The notes under the pieces are model-generated. The model was not told the DNA's origin, made no database searches, and was given only the letters and a program-made list of their open reading frames with translations. Shown here one piece after another: positions 8,520-17,383 of a stretch of DNA of 64,000 nt. Position 1 is the first letter of the stretch. Each line of letters starts with the position of its first letter. The translations under genes and the position numbers were made by a program. The DNA comes from CAVQEG01 sp963711465 (GTDB taxonomy: Bacteria > Bacteroidota > Ignavibacteria > OLB7): assembly GCA_963711465.1 (NCBI GenBank), contig CAVQEG010000003.1, forward strand, positions 292,104 to 356,103, in the 5' to 3' direction.

Positions 8520-9791
8520 TCAGCCCTGAGAGGCGGCCACCAGCTCGGCTTCCAGTTGCTCGAAGGGGACCGCCCGCTGTTCTCCTGCGGCCATGTCCTT
8601 GACCTGCGCGGTTCGATCGGCCAGTTCGTTCGAACCGACGATCACCACACGGCGCGCATTCTTGCGATTGGCGTCGCGCATCTGAGCTTTCATCGAGCGC
8701 CGCAGCAGGTCGGACTCCACCGACACTCCGGCGCGGCGCAGATCGTGCGCGGTGCCTGCCGCCCAGCGACGCGCCTCGTCGTCGAGCGCCACGAGGTAGA
8801 CATCGAGCGCAGCGGCGGCATCGGTGAACGCGCCGGCCGCTTCCATGCCGATGAGCAGCCGCTCCATGCCGAAGGAGAATCCGATCGCCGGCGCCGGCTT
8901 TCCGCCGAGCTGTTCGACCAGCATGTCGTAGCGACCGCCGCCACCGAGCGCATCCTGCGCGCCGAGATCGAGCCCCTGGAATTCGAACGCCGTTCGCGTG
9001 TAGTAGTCCAGTCCGCGGACCAGGCGCGGATCGACGACGTAGTCGATTGCCTCGCGCTCGAGCATCTCGCGCACGGTGTCGAAGTGCTGGCGCGACTCCG
9101 CGCCGAGGTGATCGAGGATCTCCGGCGCGCCCTTGCACGCCTCCACGTCCTCCTCGCGCTTCGAATCGAGTACCCGCATCGGATTGGTATCGAGCCGTCG
9201 ACGGCTGTCGTCGCTGAGTTGCGCTTCGCGTTCGCGCAGGAATTCGCGCAGCGCCGCACGGTAGGCCGCGCGCTCCTCCGGCATGCCGATCGAGTTGAGC
9301 CGCAGCCGCACGTTGCGGATGCCCAGATCGGCCAGCAGATCGTGTCCGATGGCGATCACCTCCGCATCGGTCTCCGGGTAGGGCGAACCGAGGATCTCGG
9401 CGCCGAACTGGTGGAACTGGCGGTAGCGGCCGGCCTGTGGCTGTTCATACCGGAACATCGGTCCGACGTAGTACCAGCGCGTCAGCGGCTGGTTCTGCCC
9501 CACGGCGTGCTCGACGTATGCGCGCACCGCACCGGCGGTCAGCTCGGGTCGAAGCGTGATCGATTCGGGCGGATCGGAGCGATCGTCGAACGTGTACATC
9601 TCCTTGCCGACGACGTCGGTGTGCTCGCCGACGCCCCGGCGGAAGAGTTCGGTCGCCTCGACGATCGGCAGACGGATTTCGCCGAAGCCGTAGCGGCGCA
9701 TCAGCGATTCGACGACGTGTTCGATGCGCCGCCACCGCGCGGCCTCCTCGGGAAGGATGTCGCGGAACCCCTTGAGCGATTGAAAAGCCAT
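8520..9791 (-). CDS. hisS: Histidine-tRNA ligase
   Basis: A protein of 423 residues, normal for HisRS. It charges tRNA-His with histidine. It starts MAFQSLKGFRDILPEE, the family N-terminus. Class II motif 2 is seen as YVGPMFRYEQPQAGRYRQFHQFG and motif 3 as GFSFGMERLLIG. The histidine-specific segment LVRGLDYYTRTAFEF is present near residue 260. The C-terminal anticodon-binding domain begins at about 330 (DVYLVALDDEARR). The gene lies downstream of the PTS IIA gene, separated by a short hairpin, and may also have its own promoter. Confidence 0.97.
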   Translation of the reverse strand: MAFQSLKGFRDILPEEAARWRRIEHVVESLMRRYGFGEIRLPIVEATELFRRGVGEHTDVVGKEMYTFDDRSDPPESITLRPELTAGAVRAYVEHAVGQNQPLTRWYYVGPMFRYEQPQAGRYRQFHQFGAEILGSPYPETDAEVIAIGHDLLADLGIRNVRLRLNSIGMPEERAAYRAALREFLREREAQLSDDSRRRLDTNPMRVLDSKREEDVEACKGAPEILDHLGAESRQHFDTVREMLEREAIDYVVDPRLVRGLDYYTRTAFEFQGLDLGAQDALGGGGRYDMLVEQLGGKPAPAIGFSFGMERLLIGMEAAGAFTDAAAALDVYLVALDDEARRWAAGTAHDLRRAGVSVESDLLRRSMKAQMRDANRKNARRVVIVGSNELADRTAQVKDMAAGEQRAVPFEQLEAELVAASQG

Positions 9792-9839
9792 GTGAGAATT
9801 CGAATGCAGGAAGCGGCGCGGAACGCCGAAACGGACAAC

Positions 9840-9858
9840 GCCCTTCCTCGGGAAGGGC
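9840..9858 (-). terminator. Hairpin between the PTS IIA gene and hisS
   Basis: GCCCTTCC and GGAAGGGC form a perfect 8-bp stem with a 3-nt loop (TCG). It lies 41 bp past the PTS IIA stop and 48 bp before the hisS start. No T-run follows on the minus strand, so termination would be weak; it may be a partial terminator or an RNA-stability element. Confidence 0.45.
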
Positions 9859-9899
9859 GCCGGAGCGGGTGGGATAATTCGAAGCCGGGTGCCGGAGGA

Positions 9900-10418
9900 T
9901 TACGTCTCCGTGTAACGCGTCTCGAAGTAGCGGTTCTCCTCCTCATTGAAGAGCTTCAGCACCTCGGCGCTCGTGCTGGCGTTGAGCAGCTGCGCACGGA
10001 ACTGTTCGCTGTTCATCAACCGGCTGATGCGGCTGAGCAGCTTCAGATGCATACCGACGTGGGCTTCCTTGCCGACGAGCATGAAGATCAGCTGTACGGG
10101 CTGGTCATCCAGCGCCTGGAAGTCGATCGGATGGCGCGTCGTGGCAAACGCCGCGACGATATCGGTGAGGGCGTCGGTCTTTGCGTGGGGAATCGCAAAT
10201 CCGTGCCCGACTCCCGTACTCATGATGCGCTCGCGCTCGAGGATCGCACCGCGGACCTTCTCGAGATCGAGCACCTTCGGCGAGCCGCCAAGCATGTCGA
10301 CCATGCCGTTGAGCGCCTCCTCCTTGGTCTCGGCATCGAGGTTGATCGCGATGAACGGCTCTTCGAGGATCGATGCGATGTGCATGGGGTACGAGAGGAA
10401 ATAATTGATCGTCAACAT
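9900..10418 (-). CDS. PTS IIA-type (PtsN/fructose family) regulatory protein
   Basis: A protein of 172 residues from the ATG at 10418, or 161 from the internal ATG at 10385. From MHIASILEEPFIAINL onward it is a classical EIIA-fru/PtsN domain. The phosphorylated His is in the family motif GVGHGFAIPHAKTDAL. The KEEALNGMVDML helix and FMLVGKEAHVGMHLKLLSRISRL are also characteristic. Such proteins accept phosphate from HPr or NPr and often regulate metabolism rather than import sugar. No other PTS gene is nearby, so a regulatory role is an inference. The longer start has an SD-like GGGAAG; the shorter one matches the family better. Confidence 0.9.
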   Translation of the reverse strand: MLTINYFLSYPMHIASILEEPFIAINLDAETKEEALNGMVDMLGGSPKVLDLEKVRGAILERERIMSTGVGHGFAIPHAKTDALTDIVAAFATTRHPIDFQALDDQPVQLIFMLVGKEAHVGMHLKLLSRISRLMNSEQFRAQLLNASTSAEVLKLFNEEENRYFETRYTET

Positions 10419-10478
10419 ACGAAATTTCTTCCCAGAGGGTCGGCGCGGAATGGCGCCAGACGGGCCGTCAGAGCGGTA

Positions 10479-10510
10479 TTGGGCCCCGCGCGGTGCGCTT
10501 CGTATCTTGG
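10479..10510 (+). promoter_or_regulatory. Bacteroidota-type promoter of the phosphohexomutase gene
   Basis: TTG at 10479-10481 and TATCTTGG at 10503-10510 are separated by 21 nt, matching the -33/-7 architecture of the Bacteroidota primary sigma factor. The gene's ATG is 47 bp downstream at 10557. Confidence 0.6.
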
Positions 10511-10556
10511 CCCTCGCAGCCCGGGAGAGAGCCATCATCCAACACGCTTCCAGCCA

Positions 10557-11933
10557 ATGTCTCTGATCCGTTCGATCTCCGGTCTCCGCGGTATCGTGGG
10601 GCGCGGACTCGTACCCGAGGTCGTGGTCCGATACGCCGCCGCCTTCGCCGACTACGTCGACCGTGGCCCCGTCGTCGTCGGTCGCGACGGTCGGCCCAGC
10701 GGTGCCGGTATCGAACACCTGGTGGCCGGAACGCTCTCCGCCTGCGGGTGTGAGGTGCGCACCATAGGGATGGCCCCGACACCGACCGTGCAGCTGGCCA
10801 CCGAACGGGGCGATGCCGCCGGCGGTATCTCGATCACCGCCTCGCACAACCCGTCGGAATACAACGGGCTCAAATTCCTCAATGCCGACGGGATCTTCCT
10901 CGACTCCGACGCCTGCGATGCCTTCTTCCGGATCGTCGACGCCGGGAAGGGTCACTACGCCGGCTGGTCCGGCACCGGCGCGATCGTCGACGACGGCGAC
11001 GCCGTCGAAATGCACCTCGAGGCGACGCTGGCCCTCGACTTCCTCGACGTCGACGCGCTGCGTCAGCGCGCTTTCAAAGTGGTCGTCGATGCTGTCAATG
11101 CGTCCGGCTCCGTGATCGTTCCCGAACTGCTCGAGCGCCTCGGCTGCAGCGTCATTCCGCTGCACTGCGAGGGCGACGGGATGTTCCCCCATACACCCGA
11201 ACCGATTCCCGAGAATCTCACGCAGCTGGCCGACGCCGTCGTCGAACACCGTGCCGATCTCGGTATCGCCGTCGATCCCGACGCCGACCGACTCGTGCTC
11301 ATCGACGAACGCGGCCGACCCATCGGCGAAGAGTACACAATCACACAGGCCGTCTCCTTCATGCTCGACTGGGCGCATCGCGTCGATCCCGCTGGATCGC
11401 AGACGGTGGTCGTCAACCTGTCGACCACGCGTGCCGTCGACGACGTCGCCGCGCGCTACGGCGCGCGCGTGGTGCGCACGCCGGTCGGCGAGATCAACGT
11501 CGCCCGCCGGATGAAGGAGCTCGGCGCGATCGTCGGCGGTGAGGGCTCCGGCGGCGTGATCCTCCCCGCGCTGCACTACGGCCGCGATTCCCTCGCCGGG
11601 ATCGCCATCACCCTGCAGAATCTCCTCGAGCGCGGCCACACGCTCTCGGCGCTTCGCGCCTCGCTGCCGGATTACCGCATCGTCAAGCGCAAGGCCGTCC
11701 TCGCCGATGGTGCCGACGTGCCCGCGCTGCTTGCCCGCATCGCGGCCGAAGAGTCGGCCGGTGCACGCGCAACGACCGACGACGGTCTGCGGCTCGACTT
11801 CGCCACGTCCTGGGTCCACCTGCGCGCGTCGAATACCGAGCCGATCATCCGCGTGATCGCCGAAGCGCCCGCCGAAGAGGATGCCGAGGAGCTCGCCGGA
11901 CGCTACATGGAGCTCGTGGAGTCCGGCGACTGA
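10557..11933 (+). CDS. Phosphoglucosamine/phosphogluco-phosphomannomutase family protein
   Basis: A protein of 458 residues, right for the alpha-D-phosphohexomutase family. These enzymes move a phosphate between C1 and C6 of a hexose. The catalytic phosphoserine is in TASHNPSEYNGLKF (near residue 98). The Mg2+ loop is DPDADRLVLI (near 240), the sugar-specificity loop is GEGSGGVI (near 325), and the phosphate-binding loop is RASNTEPIIRVIAEA (near 425). The GEGSGG loop does not securely separate phosphoglucosamine (GlmM) from phosphomannomutase/phosphoglucomutase, so no symbol is given. It has its own promoter and is followed after 138 bp by dprA on the same strand. Confidence 0.93.
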   Translation: MSLIRSISGLRGIVGRGLVPEVVVRYAAAFADYVDRGPVVVGRDGRPSGAGIEHLVAGTLSACGCEVRTIGMAPTPTVQLATERGDAAGGISITASHNPSEYNGLKFLNADGIFLDSDACDAFFRIVDAGKGHYAGWSGTGAIVDDGDAVEMHLEATLALDFLDVDALRQRAFKVVVDAVNASGSVIVPELLERLGCSVIPLHCEGDGMFPHTPEPIPENLTQLADAVVEHRADLGIAVDPDADRLVLIDERGRPIGEEYTITQAVSFMLDWAHRVDPAGSQTVVVNLSTTRAVDDVAARYGARVVRTPVGEINVARRMKELGAIVGGEGSGGVILPALHYGRDSLAGIAITLQNLLERGHTLSALRASLPDYRIVKRKAVLADGADVPALLARIAAEESAGARATTDDGLRLDFATSWVHLRASNTEPIIRVIAEAPAEEDAEELAGRYMELVESGD

Positions 11934-12071
11934 TCGTCCGCAGCGTGCGTCGGTCGTCGGATGAGTTCCGCGGTTCGGCCACGAGTCCCGCGAGCCGTTC
12001 GGCGTCCAAATCGCCGGAGCCGCGCGACGATGTGATCGACGGTAATTCACCACCCTAATTCAACGGAGCCG

Positions 12072-13163
12072 ATGCTCTCCCAACGCGACATCCTTGCGCT
12101 CGGATTCGTGCCCGGCATGACGTCCGCACCACTTCGCGCGCTCATCGGCGCGAAGCTCGATCTCGACACCGTTCGCGGTCTCGCCGCCGAACGCCTCGCA
12201 CGGTTTGGACTGCGGGGACCGACCATCGAAGCCATAGCCGACCTCAGGCCGTACCTCGAGGAGGCGGCACGACAGCTCGATGAACTGGAGCGCTTCGGTG
12301 CACATCTGGTGCAGTTCGGCCAGGAGTCCTACCCGCCTGCCCTCGCGGAGATCTACTCGCCGCCGGTCACGCTCTTCGTGTGGGGAACGCTCATTGAAGC
12401 CGACCAGCAGGCGATCGGAATCGTGGGAACACGAGCAATGACGGTCTACGGGCGGTTGGCGACCGAACGGTATGCGCGGTCGGCCGCCCGTGCGGGCGTG
12501 ACGGTGATCAGCGGACTCGCCCGCGGCATCGATACCGTGGCGCATACCGCTGCACTCGATGCGCCCGGCCGCACCATCGCCGCGGTCGCGTCGGGACTCG
12601 ATCGGATCACTCCGTATTCCGCAGCGAAGCTCTGTGAACGTATCGCTGGCTCGGGTGCGGTGGTCTCGGAATATGGTTTCGGCGTCCGCGCGCTTCCCGC
12701 GTACTTCCCGCAACGCAACCGAATCATCAGTGGAATGTCGCGCGGCGTCCTCGTCGTCGAGAGCGACGAACGCGGGGGTGCGATGATCACGGCCGGATTC
12801 GCCTCGGATCAGAACCGCGAAGTGTTCGCCGTTCCCGGGTCGATCAACTCGCCGAAGAGCAGGGGTCCGAACCTGCTGATCCGCACCGACCGCGCCCGGT
12901 TGACCCAGACGCCCGAGGATCTGCTCGATGCGCTCGGCTACCACCTTCCGGCCGATCCCGGCGCCTCGACCGATACGTCGGCGCTCGAACTGACCGTGTT
13001 CGAACGGACCGTGCTCGACGTGCTCGGTACCGAACCGCTCCACGTCGACGATGTTGGCGAGCAGGCACGGCTCTCGCCGAGCGAAGTGCTCGTCAGTCTC
13101 CTCGGACTCGAGTTCAAGGGTCTCGTGCGGCAGATGGCCGGCAAGATGTTCCTGCGGGCGTGA
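12072..13163 (+). CDS. dprA: DNA-processing protein DprA
   Basis: A protein of 363 residues. DprA binds incoming single-stranded DNA during natural transformation and loads RecA onto it, in the cytoplasm. An N-terminal helix-hairpin-helix/SAM-like region (LALGFVPGMTSAPLRALIGAK) precedes the Rossmann-like core. The core has IGIVGTRAMTVYGR (near 117), VISGLARGIDTVAHTAAL (near 140), YFPQRNRIISGMSRGVLVVES (near 215) and FAVPGSINSPKSRGPNLLI. A winged-helix domain closes the protein (about 295-363), as in full-length DprA. No com genes are nearby. A 10-bp inverted repeat lies 28 bp downstream. Confidence 0.96.
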   Translation: MLSQRDILALGFVPGMTSAPLRALIGAKLDLDTVRGLAAERLARFGLRGPTIEAIADLRPYLEEAARQLDELERFGAHLVQFGQESYPPALAEIYSPPVTLFVWGTLIEADQQAIGIVGTRAMTVYGRLATERYARSAARAGVTVISGLARGIDTVAHTAALDAPGRTIAAVASGLDRITPYSAAKLCERIAGSGAVVSEYGFGVRALPAYFPQRNRIISGMSRGVLVVESDERGGAMITAGFASDQNREVFAVPGSINSPKSRGPNLLIRTDRARLTQTPEDLLDALGYHLPADPGASTDTSALELTVFERTVLDVLGTEPLHVDDVGEQARLSPSEVLVSLLGLEFKGLVRQMAGKMFLRA

Positions 13164-13190
13164 GGCCGCGATCGCGGCACCGAACGCAGA

Positions 13191-13226
13191 ACGGAGAACC
13201 GGGCGCCGCGGCGGTCGGTTCTCCGT
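13191..13226 (+). terminator. Terminator-like hairpin after dprA
   Basis: ACGGAGAACC (13191-13200) and GGTTCTCCGT (13217-13226) form a perfect 10-bp stem around a GC-rich 16-nt loop. It lies between the convergent dprA and aldolase genes, so it could act on both. No T-run follows. Confidence 0.55.
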
Positions 13227-13264
13227 TGTGAATTCTCATCGCATTCATGCCACCGATGCGTCGC

Positions 13265-14332
13265 TCAGGCGATCGTCACCGCATCGTCGAGGTAGACGTC
13301 CTGGATCGCATTGAGCAGCGCGACGCCATCGTTCATCGGACGCTGGAACGCCTTGCGGCCGCTGATGAGGCCCATGCCGCCGGCGCGCTTGTTGATCACG
13401 GCGGTACGCACCGCCTCGGCCATGTCGCCGGCACCCGAGGAGGCGCCGCCCGAATTGATCAGTCCGATCCGACCCATGTAGCAGTTGACCACCTGGTATC
13501 GCGTCAGATCGATCGGGTGGTCGCTGGCGAGCTCGGTGTACATCTTCGGATTGGTCTTGCCGAACTTCAGGGCGGTGAATCCGCCGTTGGTCTCGGGCAG
13601 CTTCTGCTTGATGATGTCGGCCTGAATCGTCACGCCGATGTGGTTGGCCTGTCCGGTGAGGTCGGCTGCGGTGTGGTAGTCCACGCTGTTCTTGAACGCG
13701 CTGTTGCGCAGGTAGCACCAGAGGATCGTGGCCAGACCCTGCTCGTGGGCGTAGGCGAATGCCTCGGCGATCTCGGTGATCTGTCGCGTGGATTCCTCCG
13801 AGCCGAAGTAGATGGTCGCTCCCACGGCCGCCGCTCCCATGTCCACCGCCTGATCGACGGTGCCGAAGAGGATCTGGTCGTACTTCGTCGGGTAGGTGAG
13901 CAGCTCGTTGTGGTTGATCTTGACGACGAACGGGATCTTGTGCGCCCAGCGACGGGCGGTCAGTCCCAGCACGCCGAACGTCGACGCCACCGCATTACAC
14001 CCGCCCTCGACCGCCAGCCGCACGATGTTCTCCGGATCGAAATACTCCGGATTGGGCGCGAACGACGCGCCGGCGGTGTGCTCGATACCCTGGTCGACCG
14101 GGAGGATCGAGACGTAGCCGGTACCGCCGAGGCGTCCCGTCTGGTGGATCCACTGCAGGTTGCGCAGCACGCGGTTGCTGCGGTCGGAGCCCATGAAGAT
14201 CCGGTCCACCGAATCCGGTCCGGGAAGCTGGAGCGATTCCTTCGGAACCGTGCACGTGTGGTTCAGCAGCGACTCGGCCTGCGTGCCAAGCAGCTCCTCG
14301 ATGTCGAACGACGGGGTCAGAACATCAGCCAT
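13265..14332 (-). CDS. fbaB: Class I fructose-bisphosphate aldolase (archaeal/FbaB type)
   Basis: A protein of 355 residues, as in the bacterial FbaB branch of the DhnA family. It cleaves fructose 1,6-bisphosphate to dihydroxyacetone phosphate and glyceraldehyde 3-phosphate through a Schiff-base lysine. Landmarks are YVSILPVDQGIEHTAG (near 73), FVVKINHNE (near 136), GATIYFGSEES, WCYLRNSAF and the C-terminal phosphate-binding GLINSGGASSGAGD with KRAGGMGLISGRKAFQRP. The start MADVLTPSFDIEELLG is the family N-terminus. A consensus promoter lies 40-70 bp upstream, so it is probably monocistronic. It could serve glycolysis or gluconeogenesis. Confidence 0.95.
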   Translation of the reverse strand: MADVLTPSFDIEELLGTQAESLLNHTCTVPKESLQLPGPDSVDRIFMGSDRSNRVLRNLQWIHQTGRLGGTGYVSILPVDQGIEHTAGASFAPNPEYFDPENIVRLAVEGGCNAVASTFGVLGLTARRWAHKIPFVVKINHNELLTYPTKYDQILFGTVDQAVDMGAAAVGATIYFGSEESTRQITEIAEAFAYAHEQGLATILWCYLRNSAFKNSVDYHTAADLTGQANHIGVTIQADIIKQKLPETNGGFTALKFGKTNPKMYTELASDHPIDLTRYQVVNCYMGRIGLINSGGASSGAGDMAEAVRTAVINKRAGGMGLISGRKAFQRPMNDGVALLNAIQDVYLDDAVTIA

Positions 14333-14371
14333 GGATGGAATTCGATCTCATTGTGAAGTGCGTTACGGCAC

Positions 14372-14401
14372 CAAAGCTACGGTGAACCGCAACGCCCGCA
14401 A
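14372..14401 (-). promoter_or_regulatory. Bacteroidota-type promoter of fbaB
   Basis: On the minus strand TTG (complement of 14399-14401) is followed after 19 nt by TAGCTTTG (complement of 14372-14379), an exact TAnnTTTG -7 element. The fbaB ATG is 40 bp downstream. This is one of the best promoter matches in the window. Confidence 0.65.
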
Positions 14402-14437
14402 TCGCCGGACCGGGGCGGGAATCATTCCGATACAGGA

Positions 14438-14468
14438 CCGCCCCGACCCTTCTGCAGGGCCGGGGCGG
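14438..14468 (-). terminator. GC-rich hairpin downstream of the Spy-like gene
   Basis: CCGCCCCG-A-CCCT and AGGG-C-CGGGGCGG form a 12-bp stem with one A/C mismatch and a 5-nt loop. It sits 31 bp past the stop of the Spy-like gene, in the right place for its terminator. There is no T-run on the minus strand. Confidence 0.5.
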
Positions 14469-14498
14469 CGGAGTCCGGTCAATGTCTTCGTACGTCGA

Positions 14499-14969
14499 TC
14501 AGAGACTTGCCTTGACGGTCTCGATCGCCTGGTTGAGGCGAACGCGCTGCGCGTCGCTGAGGATCGAGGCCACCTGCGGGTTCTGGCTCTGGACGATCCC
14601 GGCCAGCTGCGTGTTGATCGCTACGATGCGCAGCATGCGGGGCGTGACCTCGCGACCCGCGATTTCATCGTTGTAATCCGGCCGTGCGATGATCTGGCGG
14701 TACTCGTTCCACAGTCGCGCCCGCTCCTGGTGCATCGCCGCGACCCGGTTGTCCAGCGCCGAAAGCTGTGAACGCTGCTGGGCGGTCAGTCCGAGATCGA
14801 CCGAGTGCAGCGCCGTATAACTGGCGGCCACCGGCTGAAGCTGCTCCGAGCCCGGCGGTACCCACCGTGGAGAACTGTGATAGGCGATTCCCTGCGCGTA
14901 CGTCATCATCGATCCGGCGATGAACAGTCCGCCGACGGCGAGGATGCGTGAAAGAATGTTCTTCGTCAT
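14499..14969 (-). CDS. Periplasmic Spy/CpxP-like protein
   Basis: A protein of 156 residues. A signal peptide (MTKNILSRILAVGGLFIAGSMMTYAQ) is followed by an all-helical, Gln/Arg-rich mature part. The helix LGLTAQQRSQLSALDNRVAAM and the later LSDAQRVRLNQAI resemble the LTxxQ repeats of Spy/CpxP and periplasmic heavy-metal-sensor families. Those proteins act as chaperones or metal-stress sensors in the periplasm; a similar role here is inferred from the helical repeats only. The gene is divergent from the agmatinase-family gene and appears to stand alone, with a hairpin 3' of it. Confidence 0.7.
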   Translation of the reverse strand: MTKNILSRILAVGGLFIAGSMMTYAQGIAYHSSPRWVPPGSEQLQPVAASYTALHSVDLGLTAQQRSQLSALDNRVAAMHQERARLWNEYRQIIARPDYNDEIAGREVTPRMLRIVAINTQLAGIVQSQNPQVASILSDAQRVRLNQAIETVKASL

Positions 14970-15182
14970 GGTTGCTCGACTCCATCGTGTTTGTGAATGA
15001 GCGTTCTGCGAATTGTCTGCCGCCCGGGGCGGGGCGCTCCCCGTGCGGCGCTTGTGTCGTTCATGCGTAGTTTCGATCGCTTCTGACCCCCGGTGGTTTA
15101 AATGCCTCGATGTCGGCACCGGGCCGCAGCCGGAGGCAAACGCCCTGACACCCCCTCGTACCTCTGGATCAACGGACCGATC

Positions 15183-16079
15183 ATGAACGTCGTCGGCACT
15201 GAAGAGAATTTTCTCGCCATCGGACCCGAATTCTCCACGCTCCAAACCGCTCGCATCGCACTTCTTCCCGCTCCCTACGAACACACCGTCAGCTATGGTG
15301 GCGGCACCGCCGACGGACCTGCCGCATTGCTCCGCGCCTCGGCCTACGTCGAGTTCTACGACGATGAATTCGACCGCGAGCTCTGCTTCGACACCGGCAT
15401 CGCCACGCTCGAGCCGCTGGACTTCGACGATCGCGTCGATGCCGAAGCAATCGACCTGATCGGTTCGACCGTCTCGCAACTGCTTGCCATGGACCGCTTC
15501 GTGGTCACCATCGGCGGCGAGCATACGATCTCCACCGCACCGATACTGGCGCACCTCGAGCGTCACCCGCAGATGAGCGTCCTGCACTTCGACGCGCATT
15601 CCGACCTGCGCGACTCCTACGAGGGCTCCCGATTCTCCCACGCCTCCTTCGCCGCCCGTGTGGTCGAACACCTCGATCCGACGCGCCTCACACAGGTCGG
15701 CATCCGCGCGCAGTGCGTCGAGGAAGCCCGGTTCATCCGGGATCGGGGAGTGAATACGTTCTATGCCAGCGCGATCCGACGCGGATTGCACGGTGAGGAC
15801 TGGCAGCGGCGGGTGGTCGACACGCTCGGCGAAGAGGTCTACGTGACCTTCGACGTCGACTACTTCGATCCGGCGATCATGCCGGCGACGGGGACGCCCG
15901 AACCGGATGGCTTCCTCTACTCCGAGACGCTGGATGTCTTCCGGGCGCTGGTGGCCAGCGGTCGACGCATCATCGGGTTCGATGTCGTTGAACTGGCTCC
16001 GATCGAGGGGCTCACGCATCCGGACATCACCACGGCGCGGCTGGTCTACAAGCTGTTGAATCTGGCCCACAGCCGGTGA
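15183..16079 (+). CDS. speB: Agmatinase (ureohydrolase family)
   Basis: A protein of 298 residues. Ureohydrolases are di-manganese enzymes; agmatinase releases urea from agmatine to give putrescine. The metal ligands are visible in VVTIGGEHTIS (near 105), LHFDAHSDLRDSYEGSRFSHASF (near 127) and VTFDVDYFDPAIMPATGTPEPDG (near 221). The C-terminal GFDVVELAP is also typical. The pattern fits agmatinase better than arginase, but guanidinobutyrase or a related enzyme cannot be excluded. No arginine decarboxylase is adjacent. The start at 15183 (MNVVGTEENF) was preferred to an in-frame start 81 bp upstream because the upstream residues look non-coding. Confidence 0.88.
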   Translation: MNVVGTEENFLAIGPEFSTLQTARIALLPAPYEHTVSYGGGTADGPAALLRASAYVEFYDDEFDRELCFDTGIATLEPLDFDDRVDAEAIDLIGSTVSQLLAMDRFVVTIGGEHTISTAPILAHLERHPQMSVLHFDAHSDLRDSYEGSRFSHASFAARVVEHLDPTRLTQVGIRAQCVEEARFIRDRGVNTFYASAIRRGLHGEDWQRRVVDTLGEEVYVTFDVDYFDPAIMPATGTPEPDGFLYSETLDVFRALVASGRRIIGFDVVELAPIEGLTHPDITTARLVYKLLNLAHSR

Positions 16080-16164
16080 TCGCGCTCGCCGAGGTCTCGC
16101 CGCATTCCGAGGTTCGATCGCGATCCCGAGGGTCGATCCCATAGAATTCCCCTGAACTCATCCG

Positions 16165-17373
16165 ATGGCTGACACCGATTCGAATCGACTGCGGGCGTGG
16201 CGAGGACTTCCTCGGGACGTGCTGATGCTCGGGCTGGTGAGTCTGTTCATGGACACCTCCTCGGAGCTGATCCATTCACTGCTGCCGGTCTTTCTCGTAT
16301 CGACGCTCGGCGCCAGCATGGTGTCGCTCGGCGTCATCGAGGGCATTGCCGAAGCAACGGCGCTGGTCGTCAAGGTGTTCTCCGGCACGCTCAGCGACGT
16401 GCTCGGCAAACGGAAGCTGCTTGCCGTCGCGGGGTACGGACTGGCGACGCTCTCAAAGCCGCTGTTCCCGCTGGCGGACTCCGTTCCGACGGTGCTGCTG
16501 GCGCGGTTCGTCGATCGGATAGGCAAGGGAATTCGGGGCGCGCCGCGCGACGCGCTCATTGCCGACGTCGTTCAGCCCGAGCAGCGTGGTGCTGCATTCG
16601 GACTGCGTCAGTCACTCGACACCGTCGGCGCGGTGGCCGGCCCGGCGATTGCCATCGGCGCCATGTTCTACTTCGCCGACCGAATTCGCACGGTCTTCTG
16701 GATTGCGATCATTCCGGCCGTCATCGCGGTGGCGATTCTGGTCGCGTTTGTACGCGAACCGAAGCAGCACCGCTCCGGAGACAGAGCAAAGCGGTTGCGA
16801 CTGTCGGATCTCTACCGGCTTGGAACGGCTTTCTGGGGCGTTGCGGCAATCGGCGGGGTGCTGACGCTGGCGCGGTTCAGCGAGGCGTTTCTGGTGATCC
16901 GGGCAAGTTCGATCGGACTCGGCATCGCTCTGGTTCCGCTGGTGCTGATCGTGATGAACGTGACCTACACGCTGGCGGCGTATCCGGCGGGCGCCTGGTC
17001 GGATCGCATCGGTCGACGGACCGTACTGATGATGGGGATCGGATTCCTCGCCGCCTCCGACGCGGTGCTGGCGACCGCCGGGAGCATATGGATCGTCCTC
17101 GTCGGGGTCGTTCTGTGGGGACTGCACCTCGGGTTCACGCAGGGATTGCTGGTGGCAATGGTCGCCGACGCGGCACCCGAATCGATACGGGGAACGGCGC
17201 TGGGAATCTTCAACCTGATCTCCGGCGTGGTGATGCTCGGAGCCAGCGTGCTAGCGGGGCTGCTCTGGGATCACTACGGACCGGCGGGGACCTTCGGTGC
17301 CGGCGGCGTGCTCGCCGTGCTGGCGCTGGTCGGCTTCGCGGCAGTCGGGGCATGGCGGCGGACCGCTGCCTGA
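16165..17373 (+). CDS. MFS transporter
   Basis: A protein of 402 residues with about twelve hydrophobic segments. The MFS motif A loop between TM2 and TM3 is seen as SGTLSDVLGKRKLLAVAGY, and the equivalent in the second half is AGAWSDRIGRRTVLMMG. The RIGKGIRGAPRDALIADV block after TM4 is typical of a bacterial MFS subgroup of unknown substrate. It lies in the inner membrane and is probably proton-driven. The 85-bp gap after the agmatinase-family gene contains a GAATTC but no terminator, so the two could be cotranscribed. The substrate is not predictable. Confidence 0.9.
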   Translation: MADTDSNRLRAWRGLPRDVLMLGLVSLFMDTSSELIHSLLPVFLVSTLGASMVSLGVIEGIAEATALVVKVFSGTLSDVLGKRKLLAVAGYGLATLSKPLFPLADSVPTVLLARFVDRIGKGIRGAPRDALIADVVQPEQRGAAFGLRQSLDTVGAVAGPAIAIGAMFYFADRIRTVFWIAIIPAVIAVAILVAFVREPKQHRSGDRAKRLRLSDLYRLGTAFWGVAAIGGVLTLARFSEAFLVIRASSIGLGIALVPLVLIVMNVTYTLAAYPAGAWSDRIGRRTVLMMGIGFLAASDAVLATAGSIWIVLVGVVLWGLHLGFTQGLLVAMVADAAPESIRGTALGIFNLISGVVMLGASVLAGLLWDHYGPAGTFGAGGVLAVLALVGFAAVGAWRRTAA

Positions 17374-17383
17374 GCCGACGGAT

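Noticed and set aside
7059..10556. A 1624-residue open frame running rightwards into the phosphohexomutase
   Set aside because: Only its last 458 residues are real; the rest is antisense to the histidine kinase, hisS and PTS IIA genes, a consequence of high GC.
10419..12053. A long leftward extension of the PTS IIA gene
   Set aside because: It is antisense to the phosphohexomutase and has no family similarity; the PTS domain starts at 10385 or 10418.
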